From: Pseudomonas sp. M47T1
GTDB lineage: Bacteria > Pseudomonadota > Gammaproteobacteria > Pseudomonadales > Pseudomonadaceae
NCBI RefSeq assembly: GCF_000263855.1
Contig: NZ_AJWX01000022.1
Location: 48,469 to 112,468 of the forward strand
Direction of reading: 5' to 3'
Length of the DNA stretch: 64,000 nt
This document shows, one piece after another, positions 1-10,290 of the stretch. Positions within the stretch are counted from its first letter, which is position 1, and each line of letters starts with the position of its first letter. A program made the position numbers and the translations under genes. The notes under the pieces were generated by a model that was not told where the DNA came from, did not search any database, and worked only from the letters and a program-made list of their open reading frames with translations.

Positions 1-2
1 TC

Positions 3-209
3 GACAGCCTGCTCAGCAGCGGCTATGACGGTTACGTGTCATGGGAACCGTTTGCCGACAGCGTGCATGGTTTGCCCGATATCCAGCAGGCGCTGGGCCA
101 GAGCATGGCGTACCTCAGTAGACAAGTTGCTTCGGTTTACGCTGGGGACATTCAGCGCAGCGCAGAGCCTGCGCTGCCTGCGGCAGCGGCTACACAGTTA
201 CTGCATTGA
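3..209 (+). CDS. TIM-barrel sugar isomerase/epimerase, C-terminal end (partial at window edge)
   Basis: Only the last 68 codons are present and the gene enters from the left edge. The visible peptide contains GYDGYVSWEPF near its start, the usual C-terminal strand of the xylose-isomerase-like/AP-endonuclease-2 fold family (IolI, IolE, IolH relatives). The tail is Ala-rich and overlaps a short repeated sequence (CTGCGGCAGCGGCTACA) seen elsewhere in the window, which suggests that a REP-type element forms the last codons. The gene lies 62 bases before iolD in the same direction, so an inosose isomerase role in the iol pathway is inferred. The N-terminal part is needed to tell IolI from other members. 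Confidence 0.7.
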   Translation, partial: DSLLSSGYDGYVSWEPFADSVHGLPDIQQALGQSMAYLSRQVASVYAGDIQRSAEPALPAAAATQLLH

Positions 210-271
210 CACTAGGCTGCGCTGGCCCCGAAGCCCGGCCACCTCCATGACGAATAATAAAAGGTGCAAGC

Positions 272-2209
272 ATGAGCACGACACGATTGACCATGGCCCA
301 GGCCCTGGTGCGCTTCCTGGACAATCAATACATTGAAGTCGACGGCGTGCAGAGCAAGTTCGTCGAAGGCGTATTTACCATTTTTGGCCACGGCAACGTG
401 CTGGGGCTGGGCCAGGCGCTGGAGCAGGACAGCGGCCAATTGGTGGTGCACCAGGGCCGCAACGAGCAGGGCATGGCCCATGCGGCCATCGGCTTTGCCA
501 AGCAGCACCTGCGCCGCAAGATTTACGCCTGCACCTCGTCGGTAGGCCCTGGTGCTGCGAACATGCTGACCGCGGCGGCCACCGCTACCGCCAACCGCAT
601 TCCGCTGCTGTTGCTGCCCGGTGATGTCTACGCCAGCCGCCAGCCCGACCCGGTGTTGCAGCAGATCGAACAGTTCCATGACCTGAGCATCAGCACCAAC
701 GATGCCTTCAAGGCCGTGAGCAAATACTGGGACCGCATCAATCGCCCCGAGCAATTGATCAGCGCCGCCCTGCAAGCCATGCGCGTGTTGACCGACCCGG
801 CCGAAACCGGTGCGGTGACCTTGGCCTTGCCCCAGGACGTGCAGGCCGAGGCCCATGACTACCCCGACAGCTTCCTGGCCCGCCGCGTGCACCGCCTCGA
901 CCGCCGGCCGCCGGTGGAGGCGGTTATCGCCGAGGCCGCCGCATTGCTGGCGGGCAAGCGCAAGCCATTGATCATCTGTGGCGGCGGGGTCAAGTACGCA
1001 GGCGCCGGCGACACCTTGCAGGCGTTCGCCGAGCGCTTCGACATCCCCTTCGCCGAAACCCAGGCCGGCAAGGGCGCTATCGTCTCCAGTCACCCGCTGA
1101 ACGTGGGCGGCATCGGTGAAACCGGCTGCCTGGCGGCCAACCTGTTGGCGCTTGAGGCTGACCTGATCATCGGCATTGGCACCCGCTACACCGACTTCAC
1201 CACCGCCTCGAAATGGCTGTACCAGAACCCCGAGGTGCAGTTCCTCAACCTCAACGTCAACGGCGCCGACGTGCTCAAGCTCGATGCCGTGCAGGTGCAG
1301 GCCGACGCCAAGCTGGCCTTGCAGCAATTGGCCGAACCCCTGGCTCGCCAAGGCTATCGCGCCGGTTGGGGTCACCAGGTGATCGAGGCGCGCGGGCAGT
1401 TTCATGCCGAGGTGGAACGGGTGTACAGCGCCGAATACCGCCATGAGGATTTCGTCCCGGAAATCGCCGACCACATGGACCCGGCAGTGCTGCGCGAATT
1501 CATCGAGATGACCGGTTCGGTACTCACCCAAAGCCAGGTGCTGGGCGTGCTCAACCGCGAGCTTGAGGCCAGTGCGGTGATTGTCGCCGCGGCGGGCAGC
1601 CTGCCGGGAGACTTGCAGCGCGTGTGGCAAACCCGCAGCGTCAACAGCTACCACGTGGAATACGGTTATTCGTGCATGGGTTATGAGGTGAACGCGGCCT
1701 TGGGCGTGAAGCTTGCGGAGCCGGCGCGCGAGGTGTACGCGCTGGTGGGCGATGGTTCCTACCTGATGCTGCATTCGGAACTGGCCACCTCCATCCAGGA
1801 GCGGCGCAAGATTAACGTGTTGTTGCTGGACAACATGACCTTTGGCTGCATCAATAATTTGCAGATGGAACACGGCATGGACAGCTTCGGCACCGAGTTC
1901 CGCTACCGCAACCCCGAAACCGGGCGCCTGGACGGCGGCTTCGTACCGGTGGACTTTGCCATGAGCGCGGCGGCCTATGGCTGCAAGACCTACAAGGTCA
2001 ACACCCTTGAGCAACTGCACGCCGCCTTGCGCGATGCGCGCGAGCAAACGGTGTCGACGCTGATCGACATCAAGGTCTTGCCCAAGACCATGATCCACAA
2101 ATACCTGTCGTGGTGGCGGGTGGGCGTGGCCGAGGTCTCCACCAGCGCGCGCACGGCCGAGGTCAAGCGCGTGCTTGATGAGCGTCTGGCGCAAGCACGC
2201 CAGTACTAG
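272..2209 (+). CDS. iolD: 3D-(3,5/4)-trihydroxycyclohexane-1,2-dione hydrolase (decyclizing) IolD
   Basis: Thiamin-diphosphate-dependent ring-opening enzyme of myo-inositol catabolism, forming 5-deoxy-glucuronate from the trihydroxycyclohexanedione. The 645-residue length is normal for IolD. The N-terminal PYR domain carries the ThDP-activating Glu near residue 32 (EGVFTIFGHGN). The C-terminal PP domain has the GDGSY...N motif for Mg-ThDP from about residue 493. The start has AAAGGTG upstream. The enzyme is cytoplasmic. Next to the Gfo/Idh/MocA gene and an inositol-type importer, it anchors the identity of the cluster. No IolR gene is in the window. Confidence 0.95.
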   Translation: MSTTRLTMAQALVRFLDNQYIEVDGVQSKFVEGVFTIFGHGNVLGLGQALEQDSGQLVVHQGRNEQGMAHAAIGFAKQHLRRKIYACTSSVGPGAANMLTAAATATANRIPLLLLPGDVYASRQPDPVLQQIEQFHDLSISTNDAFKAVSKYWDRINRPEQLISAALQAMRVLTDPAETGAVTLALPQDVQAEAHDYPDSFLARRVHRLDRRPPVEAVIAEAAALLAGKRKPLIICGGGVKYAGAGDTLQAFAERFDIPFAETQAGKGAIVSSHPLNVGGIGETGCLAANLLALEADLIIGIGTRYTDFTTASKWLYQNPEVQFLNLNVNGADVLKLDAVQVQADAKLALQQLAEPLARQGYRAGWGHQVIEARGQFHAEVERVYSAEYRHEDFVPEIADHMDPAVLREFIEMTGSVLTQSQVLGVLNRELEASAVIVAAAGSLPGDLQRVWQTRSVNSYHVEYGYSCMGYEVNAALGVKLAEPAREVYALVGDGSYLMLHSELATSIQERRKINVLLLDNMTFGCINNLQMEHGMDSFGTEFRYRNPETGRLDGGFVPVDFAMSAAAYGCKTYKVNTLEQLHAALRDAREQTVSTLIDIKVLPKTMIHKYLSWWRVGVAEVSTSARTAEVKRVLDERLAQARQY

Positions 2210-2217
2210 GTGGTGTG

Positions 2218-2282
2218 GGCGCTGGCTTGCGAGCAAGCCTATTGGCCCCAGCAGCTCGCTGGCAAGCCAGCTCCCGCAGGGA
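2218..2282. repeat. REP-type inverted pair
   Basis: Between iolD and the next gene, GCTGGCTTGCGAGCAAGC and CTCGCTGGCAAGCCAGCT form two facing palindromic units ending in CTCCCGCAGGG. This is the arrangement of Pseudomonas REP/BIME elements. It lies inside the transcription unit, so it may act as an mRNA-stabilising or attenuating hairpin. Confidence 0.7.
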
Positions 2283-2341
2283 GGTAAGGCTGAGTTCGAT
2301 GGTTCATCCGGAGCCTTAATCGCGATACGGGAGAAACGATC

Positions 2342-3376
2342 ATGCGGATAGGATTGGTGGGGTACGGCCGTGGTGGCCGGGTCTTTCATGCACCGCTGCT
2401 GGCCAGCCTGGCGGACGCCACCTGGGTAGGCGTGGTGACGCGTTCGGCCGAGCGGCGGGCGCAATTGGCCATCGACTTTCCCGGGGTGCCGGCTTTCGAC
2501 AGCCTGGCGCAACTGGTGGAGGCGGGCGTGGACGCGGTGGTGATTTCCACCTCGCTCAAGGGCCGCCCCGGGCTCGTGCTGGAGGCCATCGAGCATGGCG
2601 TGGCGGTGGTCAGCGACAAGCCGTTTGCCGCCGACGCCGATCAGGCCCGGGTGCTGGTGCAAGCCGCCGAACGCCAGGGCGTGCCCATCAGCGTGTACCA
2701 GAACCGGCGCTGGGACTCGGACTTTCTGACCGTGCGCAAGCTGCTCGACAGCGGCGTGCTGGGCCACGTGCACCGCTTCGAGTCAGCCATGGAGCGCTTC
2801 GAACCCGACAGCGTGGGCAATGAAAGCGGCGGTGGCTGGCTGCGCGACCTGGGCAGCCACCTGGTGGACCAGGCGCTGCAATTGTTCGGGCCGGTGACCC
2901 AGGTGTACGCCGAGCTTGAGCAACAAGCGCAATTCACCGTCGACCATGGCTTCTTCGTCTCCCTGACCCACGCCAGCGGGGTGGTCAGCCACCTCTACGG
3001 CCACGCGTTGCAAAGCGCGCCGCGGCCGCGCTTCCGGGTCAGCGGCGAGCATGGCAGCTACAGCGTGGACGGTCTGGACGTGCAGAGCGAGCAGGCCGAG
3101 GCCGGGCTCACGCCTGCCAGTGCTGGCGGCAGTTGGGGCGTGGAGGAGCATCGGCGCTGGGGCTGGTTTGAACAGGGTGGGGAGCGCGAGAAAGTGCCCT
3201 CTGAACGGGGCGACTGGCCGCAGTTCTACCACCAGTTGCAAGCCGCCGTGGATCAAGGCGAGGCGCTGCCGGTGGACGCCTGGGACGCGGTGCAGGCATT
3301 GGTGGTGCTTGACGCTGCCCGGCTTAGCGCCAGGCGCCACGAGGTAGTCACACTGGAGGCTGCAAATAAATTCTAA
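2342..3376 (+). CDS. Gfo/Idh/MocA family oxidoreductase
   Basis: NAD(P)-dependent sugar or cyclitol dehydrogenase of 344 residues, the usual family length. The N-terminal Rossmann fold starts with GLVGYGRGGRVFH (residues 4-16), and the family EKP motif appears as SDKPF near residue 92. The C-terminal alpha/beta domain has the conserved DLGSHLVDQAL stretch near residue 175. A GGGAGAA-like sequence precedes the ATG. In Pseudomonas iol clusters a gene of this type sits beside iolD, in addition to iolG (inositol 2-dehydrogenase). Oxidation of an inositol isomer or a related sugar is inferred, and the exact substrate cannot be told. Confidence 0.85.
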   Translation: MRIGLVGYGRGGRVFHAPLLASLADATWVGVVTRSAERRAQLAIDFPGVPAFDSLAQLVEAGVDAVVISTSLKGRPGLVLEAIEHGVAVVSDKPFAADADQARVLVQAAERQGVPISVYQNRRWDSDFLTVRKLLDSGVLGHVHRFESAMERFEPDSVGNESGGGWLRDLGSHLVDQALQLFGPVTQVYAELEQQAQFTVDHGFFVSLTHASGVVSHLYGHALQSAPRPRFRVSGEHGSYSVDGLDVQSEQAEAGLTPASAGGSWGVEEHRRWGWFEQGGEREKVPSERGDWPQFYHQLQAAVDQGEALPVDAWDAVQALVVLDAARLSARRHEVVTLEAANKF

Positions 3377-3433
3377 TTTAATTTGATATGGAATTTATTT
3401 TCTACTAGAGTCAAATTCAGGTTCCGACTTTCA

Positions 3434-3458
3434 CATCCGCTGCGTTGCGCGGCGGATG
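3434..3458. other. Intergenic hairpin before the binding-protein gene
   Basis: CATCCGC and GCGGATG form a 7-bp stem with an 11-base loop, followed by A residues rather than T. It is therefore not a + strand terminator. The AT-rich stretch just upstream (3375-3420) could hold a promoter for the transporter genes. The hairpin covers the ATG at 3456, an argument for translation starting at 3495 instead. Confidence 0.4.
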
Positions 3459-3494
3459 AAAAAAACCAAGCACAACAATAAAAAGGTGCCGTCG

Positions 3495-4463
3495 ATGAAA
3501 ACCTTCACCCCGCAAGCCACCCGGCTGCGCAGCAAACGTTTGTCTCCTGTCCGCCATATCTGCCTGGCGCTGGCCCTTTGCGTGGCCAGCGGCGCGGCCC
3601 TTGCCGACCTGAAGGTGGGCGTGGCCATGTCGCAATTCGATGACACCTGGTTGACCTACCTGCGTGAAGCCATGGGCGCCAAGGCCAAGGCCATGCCGGA
3701 CGGCGTTTCGCTGCAGTTCGAAGACGCCCGTGGCGATGTGGTCAAGCAGCTCAGCCAGGTGGAAAGCTTTATCAGCCAGAAGGTCGACGCCATTATCGTC
3801 AACCCGGTGGACACCGCAGCCACCCAGACCATCACTAAAGAGGCCGTGGCGGCCGGCATTCCCCTGGTTTACGTCAACCGCGCCCCGGACGCCGTGCAGC
3901 CCGCCGGGGTCGTGGTAGTGGCGTCCGACGACGTCAAGGCCGGTGAAATGCAGGCCCAGTACCTGGCCGACAAGCTGGGCGGCAAGGGCAACGTGGTGAT
4001 CCTGTTGGGTGACCTGGCCAACAACTCCACCCAGAACCGCACCAAGGGCGTGAAGGAAATACTGGCCAAGTACCCAGGCATCAAGATCGATCAGGAACAG
4101 ACCGGGATCTGGCTGCGCCAGAAAGGCATGGACCTGGTCAACGACTGGATCACCCAGGGCCGTGAATTCAACGCCGTGTTCTCCAACAACGACGAGATGG
4201 CCATTGGCGCCGCCATGGCCCTCAAGCAGGCCGGCGTGGAGAAAGGCAAGGTGCTGATTGGCGGTGTCGACGGCACCCCCGATGGCCTCAACGCGGTGAA
4301 AAAGGGTGACCTGGCGGTGTCTGTGTACCAGGACGCCAAGGGCCAGGCCGACGCTTCGGTAGAGGCCGCCGTGAAAATGGCCCACAAGCAGCCCGTGGAG
4401 CCTCGCCTCATGGTGCCGTACCAGCTGATCACTGCTGAAAACGCCGACTCGTTCAAGCACTGA
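3495..4463 (+). CDS. Sugar ABC transporter, periplasmic binding protein (inositol/rhizopine type)
   Basis: Periplasmic-binding-protein-like I domain (RbsB family) of 322 residues. The start is placed at 3495, where AAAAAGGTG precedes the ATG; the earlier ATG at 3456 lies in a hairpin and would spoil the signal peptide. A signal peptide runs to about residue 37 (LALCVASGAALA) and the mature protein begins DLKVGVAMSQFDDTWL. Repeated ligand-contact features of the family are visible, such as FSNNDEMAIGAA and GGVDGTPDG. With the following ATPase and permease and the preceding iolD, uptake of myo-inositol or a derivative is the likely job. The ligand is inferred from context. Confidence 0.88.
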   Translation: MKTFTPQATRLRSKRLSPVRHICLALALCVASGAALADLKVGVAMSQFDDTWLTYLREAMGAKAKAMPDGVSLQFEDARGDVVKQLSQVESFISQKVDAIIVNPVDTAATQTITKEAVAAGIPLVYVNRAPDAVQPAGVVVVASDDVKAGEMQAQYLADKLGGKGNVVILLGDLANNSTQNRTKGVKEILAKYPGIKIDQEQTGIWLRQKGMDLVNDWITQGREFNAVFSNNDEMAIGAAMALKQAGVEKGKVLIGGVDGTPDGLNAVKKGDLAVSVYQDAKGQADASVEAAVKMAHKQPVEPRLMVPYQLITAENADSFKH

Positions 4464-4493
4464 TCGCCCGCCCAGCCTGTGGAGTGCACCCCG

Positions 4494-6050
<1,557 letters not shown>

Positions 6051-6061
6051 GGAAAACCACC

Positions 6062-7087
6062 ATGACCACGTTGACTGAAAACAAACCTGTCGTCGCGCCG
6101 CCCACCCGTTCCCGGCGGCGCATGCCCACCGAGCTGAGCATTCTGCTGGTGCTGATCGGCATCGGCCTGGTGTTCGAGGTGTTCGGCTGGATCGTGCGTG
6201 ACCAGAGCTTCCTGATGAATTCCCAGCGCCTGGTACTGATGATTCTGCAGGTGTCGATCATCGGCCTGATCGCCATCGGCGTCACCCAAGTGATCATTAC
6301 CACCGGCATCGACCTGTCATCGGGCTCGGTGCTGGCCATGTCGGCCATGGTGGCCGCCAGCCTGGCGCAGGGTTCCGACTACGCCCGGGCGGTGTTCCCG
6401 CACCTCACCGACCTGCCCGTGTGGGCGCCGGTACTCGCGGGCCTGGGGGTAGGGTTGCTGGCGGGAGCCATCAACGGCAGCATCATCGCCCTCACCGGTA
6501 TTCCGCCGTTCATTGCCACCCTGGGCATGATGGTGTCGGCGCGCGGCCTGGCGCGGCTGTACACCGAGGGCCAACCCATCAGCATGCTGTCCGACAGCTA
6601 CACGGCCATCGGCCGCGGGGCGATGCCGGTGATCATCTTCCTGGTGGTGGCGGTGATCTTCCACATTGCCCTGCGCTATACCCGCTACGGCAAATACACC
6701 TACGCCATTGGCGGCAACATGCAGGCGGCGCGCACCAGCGGCATCAACGTCAAGCGCCACCTGGTGATCGTCTACAGCATCGCCGGGCTGCTGGCGGGGC
6801 TGGCCGGCGTGGTGGCATCGGCGCGAGCGGCCACTGGCCAGGCCGGCATGGGCATGTCCTACGAGCTGGACGCCATTGCCGCAGCGGTGATCGGCGGCAC
6901 CAGCCTGGTGGGTGGGGTAGGGCGCATCAGCGGCACGGTCATCGGCGCCCTGATCCTTGGCGTCATGGCCTCCGGCTTCACCTTTGTCGGGGTGGATGCC
7001 TACGTGCAGGACATCATCAAGGGCCTGATCATCGTGGTGGCGGTGGTCATCGACCAGTACCGTAATAAACGCATACTCAAACGCTGA
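6062..7087 (+). CDS. Sugar ABC transporter permease (inositol type)
   Basis: RbsC/AraH-family inner-membrane permease of 341 residues with about eight to ten hydrophobic segments. The soluble cytoplasmic N-terminus is rich in basic residues (RSRRRMPTE). The family sequence TTGIDLSSGSVLA near residue 80 and the late EAA-like loop AIAAAVIGGTSLVGGVGR near residue 275 are visible. AAGGAAAA precedes the ATG. It forms the channel for the ATPase and binding protein encoded just upstream. It is the last gene of the unit and is followed by a strong hairpin terminator. Confidence 0.92.
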   Translation: MTTLTENKPVVAPPTRSRRRMPTELSILLVLIGIGLVFEVFGWIVRDQSFLMNSQRLVLMILQVSIIGLIAIGVTQVIITTGIDLSSGSVLAMSAMVAASLAQGSDYARAVFPHLTDLPVWAPVLAGLGVGLLAGAINGSIIALTGIPPFIATLGMMVSARGLARLYTEGQPISMLSDSYTAIGRGAMPVIIFLVVAVIFHIALRYTRYGKYTYAIGGNMQAARTSGINVKRHLVIVYSIAGLLAGLAGVVASARAATGQAGMGMSYELDAIAAAVIGGTSLVGGVGRISGTVIGALILGVMASGFTFVGVDAYVQDIIKGLIIVVAVVIDQYRNKRILKR

Positions 7088-7104
7088 GGCGCGTGAGGCT
7101 TTTT

Positions 7105-7144
7105 GCCTGCGTGGCACCGATTCGGGTGTTGCGCGGGCTTTTTT
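7105..7144 (+). terminator. Rho-independent terminator of the iol/transporter unit
   Basis: GCCTGCGTGGCACC (7105-7118) pairs with GGTGTTGCGCGGGC (7125-7138) over 14 positions, four of them G-U, with a 6-base loop. Six T residues follow directly. It starts 18 bases after the permease stop codon. Confidence 0.85.
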
Positions 7145-7437
7145 GCATTTTGGCTGCCTGATTTCTTCAGTTTCGCGGCCAATGGCTGCATATTTATCCA
7201 CCTTGATGCTTTGCGCGGGTGTATTTTTGCAGCGCCCGGTACACTCGATTGCGTTTATATAGCGGTTATTGGTCAAATCCACCTTCAATTCAGTTGCTGC
7301 GCGCGAAAACCGGCCTTAGACTGCCGCCCCTCATAAATTGAGTGCCAGTTGGCGCTTGAAGAATTCCGTGAGGTCGGGCGCTGCCCGGTCACACCTTTTG
7401 ATTCGCCTTAATGCACGTATTTTTTATAGAGAAATCA
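7145..7437. other. Intergenic region upstream of the DksA-like gene
   Basis: About 290 bases without a convincing gene. The AT-rich stretch around 7190-7280 and another just before the start codon (TATTTTTTATAGAGAAATC) could hold a promoter for the DksA-like gene. No clear operator or RNA was seen. Confidence 0.4.
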
Positions 7438-7842
7438 ATGACAAAGGAAAAGTTGCTGGCCATGCCGGCCGATGACTACATGAATGCCGAGCAACTGGCG
7501 TTCTTCACCGCGCTGTTGCAGTCGCTCAAGGTCGAGACCCACGAGCGTATCGAGCAGAGCCGCATTGCCATCGAAAGCCTGGACACCCCGGCTGACCCGG
7601 CCGATGCCGCCTCGGTGGAAGAAGAGCGTCACTGGCTGGTCAACGTCATTGACCGCGACCAGCGTTCGCTGCCGCAACTGGAACAGGCCCTGGGCCGCAT
7701 TGCCGACGAAAGCTTCGGCTGGTGCGACGACAGCGGCGAGCCAATCGGCCTCAAGCGCTTGCTGATCAGCCCGACCACCAAGTACTGCATCGAAGCGCAG
7801 GAACGTCACGAGCAGATCGACAAGCACCAGCGTCAGGCGTGA
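7438..7842 (+). CDS. TraR/DksA-family protein with an incomplete zinc site
   Basis: DksA-type secondary-channel regulator of RNA polymerase, 134 residues. It has a helical N-terminus, a coiled-coil with a DPADAAS tip near residue 53-59, then the globular end GWCDDSGEPIGLKRLL...YCIEAQERHE. Classical DksA has two CxxC pairs; here only the first Cys of each pair remains (CDDS and CIEA), as in zinc-sparing DksA2-type paralogues of pseudomonads. The start at 7438 is preferred over 7411 because AGAG lies 8 bases upstream. It stands alone. A role in rRNA or stress transcription when zinc is short is inferred from the family. Confidence 0.8.
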   Translation: MTKEKLLAMPADDYMNAEQLAFFTALLQSLKVETHERIEQSRIAIESLDTPADPADAASVEEERHWLVNVIDRDQRSLPQLEQALGRIADESFGWCDDSGEPIGLKRLLISPTTKYCIEAQERHEQIDKHQRQA

Positions 7843-7850
7843 TGCCCCTG

Positions 7851-7927
7851 TAGCCGCTGCCGAAGGCTGCGCTGGTCCTTGACCACGCTGGAGGTCTCCA
7901 GTGAGCGCAGGCCTTGCGGCTACAACT
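7851..7927. repeat. REP-type inverted pair
   Basis: TGTAGCCGCTGCCGAAGGCTGCGCTGG at one end and CCAGTGAGCGCAGGCCTTGCGGCTACA at the other form a long imperfect inverted repeat. The same unit recurs at about 160-195, 12901, 56225 and 60606. It sits directly after the DksA-like gene and may end its transcript. Confidence 0.65.
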
Positions 7928-8033
7928 GCGGCATAACGCGCCCGTTTGTTGCTACCAAGGAATCATAGCCAATTGCCATGTGTTGACGTTTAATAGGCGT
8001 CAAAACAACGACAATCGCTGTGGAGTACTTGCA

Positions 8034-9635
8034 ATGACGAGAGACGGATCTCTGCTCGACGCCGCGCCGCCAACGGCGCCAGCCCGTTCGATTTCATGGT
8101 CGCCGGTGCTGCAAAGCCTGGCATTGCTGTGCCTGCTGGCCGCCGTGGCCTTCGCGCAACTGTCGTTCTACGTGGCTGCGCCCCTGGCGTTGCTGTGCCT
8201 GTGGCTGCCACGCCTGGGCGCGCGTGCGTCTGCACCTGCCGCGCTGGATCGCCCCGATCCGGTTGCTGCGCTCACGCGCGATCTGTCCTACACCACCAGT
8301 CATAACGCCCTCTCTGCCGCCGGGGTGGCTTTTTCCGTTCGCCAATTGGCCGGCCGCGTGCAATCGCAGCTGGGGGCGGCTGCGCAAATCGTCAGCAGCG
8401 CCGAGGTGATGATCGGCACCGAGCAGGCCACCTCCCAGCTCAGCCAGCAGGCTCTGGCCGCCGCCAGCGAAGCGCACCGTCACGGGGTGGCAGGCCGGGA
8501 AGTATTGGCCGAATCCATCAGCCGCATGCACCAACTGGCCGACCGCGCCAGTGCCAGCCGCGAGTCGATCGAGGCGTTGAGCCAGCGCAGCGAAGACATC
8601 CAGCGGGTGACCCTGGTGATTCAATCCATCGCCAGCCAGACCAATCTGCTGGCCCTCAACGCCGCCATCGAAGCCGCCCGCGCCGGTGAGCAGGGCCGCG
8701 GCTTTGCCGTGGTGGCCGACGAAGTGCGGGGCCTGGCAGGCCGTACTGCCACCGCCACCGAGGAAGTGGGACAGATGGTCGCCGACATCCAACTGCGCAC
8801 CGCCCAAGTGGTGGAGCAGATCCGCCAGTTGGCCAGTGACCTGGGTGCGGGCGTGGTGCAGGTGGAACACACGGGCGAACAACTCGACACCATCGCTGCC
8901 CTGGCGGCCGGGGTGGAAACCCAGGTGGGCGAAATTGCCCGCGGCGCCGAAACCAACCGCGAACAACTGGCCAGCCTGTTTCAGGCCGTGGAGCAGATGC
9001 GCGGCGACCTGGCCGTCAGCGACGGCCAGACCCAGAACCTGGCCAAGGCGGCGGTGCAAATGGAGGCCCAGGCCGAGAGCATCAGTGAACGCCTGGCCGA
9101 GGTCGGCCTGGACGATTACCACCAACGCATCTATGACCTTGCGCGGGAGGGCGCCCAGCAGATCGCAGCGCAATTCGAGCAGGGCGTGGAGCAGGGGCGT
9201 ATCGGCCTGGATGACCTGTTCGACCGCCAGTACCAGGCGGTTGCTGGCAGTCAGCCGGCGAAATTCCACACCCGCTTCGATCGCTACACCGATCAGGTGC
9301 TGCCGGCCATCCAGGAGCCATTGCTCAGCCGTCACGAAGGCCTGGTGTTTGCCATTGCCTGTACGCCCCAGGGCTATGTACCCACCCATAACCAGGCGTT
9401 CAGCCAGCCGCTGACCGGCGATGTAGCCCATGACGCCGTGCACAACCGCACCAAGCGCAAGTTCGATGATCGCACCGGGTCACGCTGTGGCAGCCATCAG
9501 CAGGCCATGCTGCTGCAAACCTACACCCGCGACACGGGCGAACTCATGCATGACCTGTCCGTTCCGATCACGGTGAAAGGGCGTCACTGGGGCGGCTTGC
9601 GGTTGGGCTACAAACCGCAAAGGGCTCGAGAATAA
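8034..9635 (+). CDS. Methyl-accepting chemotaxis protein with C-terminal sensor-like domain
   Basis: Chemoreceptor of 533 residues. The start is set at the ATG at 8034, with GGAG 10 bases upstream. Two hydrophobic helices near residues 23-42 and 45-60 form a short membrane hairpin with almost no periplasmic loop. The signalling domain covers roughly 110-370, with the invariant hairpin tip SQTNLLALNAAIEAARAGEQ and GFAVVADEVRGLAGR. The last ~170 residues follow the signalling domain and include FDRYTDQVLPAIQ, NRTKRKFDDRTG and KGRHWGGLRLGY, a conserved cytoplasmic sensor-like module of some MCPs. The stimulus is therefore probably internal (redox or energy), which is inference. Confidence 0.88.
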   Translation: MTRDGSLLDAAPPTAPARSISWSPVLQSLALLCLLAAVAFAQLSFYVAAPLALLCLWLPRLGARASAPAALDRPDPVAALTRDLSYTTSHNALSAAGVAFSVRQLAGRVQSQLGAAAQIVSSAEVMIGTEQATSQLSQQALAAASEAHRHGVAGREVLAESISRMHQLADRASASRESIEALSQRSEDIQRVTLVIQSIASQTNLLALNAAIEAARAGEQGRGFAVVADEVRGLAGRTATATEEVGQMVADIQLRTAQVVEQIRQLASDLGAGVVQVEHTGEQLDTIAALAAGVETQVGEIARGAETNREQLASLFQAVEQMRGDLAVSDGQTQNLAKAAVQMEAQAESISERLAEVGLDDYHQRIYDLAREGAQQIAAQFEQGVEQGRIGLDDLFDRQYQAVAGSQPAKFHTRFDRYTDQVLPAIQEPLLSRHEGLVFAIACTPQGYVPTHNQAFSQPLTGDVAHDAVHNRTKRKFDDRTGSRCGSHQQAMLLQTYTRDTGELMHDLSVPITVKGRHWGGLRLGYKPQRARE

Positions 9636-9751
9636 CGTCCATTTGTTACCGTTGCTGTAACGAAGCTGTACCAGGTTTTGGCTGTTTCCTGAGTAATGAA
9701 GGCATTAAGATGGCCACATCAGTTCGTTCTTGAACGCTCTTGGAGGAAGAC

Positions 9752-9967
9752 ATGCACTGCAAGGTCGATGTGGCCGTGATGATTGGCAGCGGCGTGCCCG
9801 CCAATATCCGGACCCTTGGCAAAGGAGTGTGCTGGGTGGTACTGGTCAATGGCGAGCGGCGCGGCACCGCGTTCGCGAGCCGCGCTGAAGCGCTGGAATG
9901 CCGCGACGCCTGGATGGCGCAGCTGGCGGTAGATCCGGGGCTGGCGTCAGTTCGTTACGCCTGCTGA
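9752..9967 (+). CDS. Small hypothetical protein
   Basis: 71-residue protein with no recognised domain. The ATG at 9752 is chosen because GGAGGA lies 5 bases upstream. The sequence mixes short hydrophobic strands (VDVAVMIGSGV, GVCWVVLVNGE) with a charged helix, suggesting a small alpha/beta fold. It has three cysteines, one of them the last residue. Its 3' end overlaps the convergent DUF2789 gene by 13 bases. Codon use matches the neighbours, so it is probably a true gene of unknown function. Confidence 0.7.
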   Translation: MHCKVDVAVMIGSGVPANIRTLGKGVCWVVLVNGERRGTAFASRAEALECRDAWMAQLAVDPGLASVRYAC

Positions 9968-10194
9968 TGCAGGCGTACGTTCAATTCGTCGATGGGAATG
10001 GCCCAGTCGCCTCCATCGGCGCGTAATTCTTCTTTCAGAAAGCGTGCCTGGCGTTCATTCCAGAACGGTGCATCAATCAGCTTCACGTCGCCCTGCAACG
10101 GGTGGGCGCTGATGAAGCGGTCGATGCTGGCCGGGTCGCTGTCCATGCCCAGTTGTGCAAACAGGGTACCCAGGTTGGGTTGTTCAGTTTCCAT
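9955..10194 (-). CDS. DUF2789 family protein
   Basis: 79-residue protein matching the short, acidic DUF2789 family common in pseudomonads: LGTLFAQLGMDSDPASID near the N-terminus, then a conserved APFWNERQARFLKEEL stretch. No catalytic residues are known for the family and the function is unknown. AAGGAGATGAC precedes the start codon on the minus strand. It overlaps the convergent small gene by 13 bases at its 3' end. Confidence 0.85.
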   Translation of the reverse strand: METEQPNLGTLFAQLGMDSDPASIDRFISAHPLQGDVKLIDAPFWNERQARFLKEELRADGGDWAIPIDELNVRLHQQA

Positions 10195-10290
10195 GTCATC
10201 TCCTTGGCAGGCGGGGCTGCGGGTGGCTGGCTGAAAGACGCCTTGCCTAAGGTATGAAAGGTAACCTGCGAAAGAGTTCGATCCGCAGGG

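Noticed and set aside
212..2773. 853-residue minus-strand ORF opposite iolD
   Set aside because: It is the antisense of iolD and the next gene; its His/Gln-rich, low-complexity protein is typical of antisense frames in GC-rich DNA.
3434..3458. Hairpin before the binding-protein gene as a terminator
   Set aside because: It is followed by A residues, not T, on the plus strand, and the genes on both sides run in the same direction.
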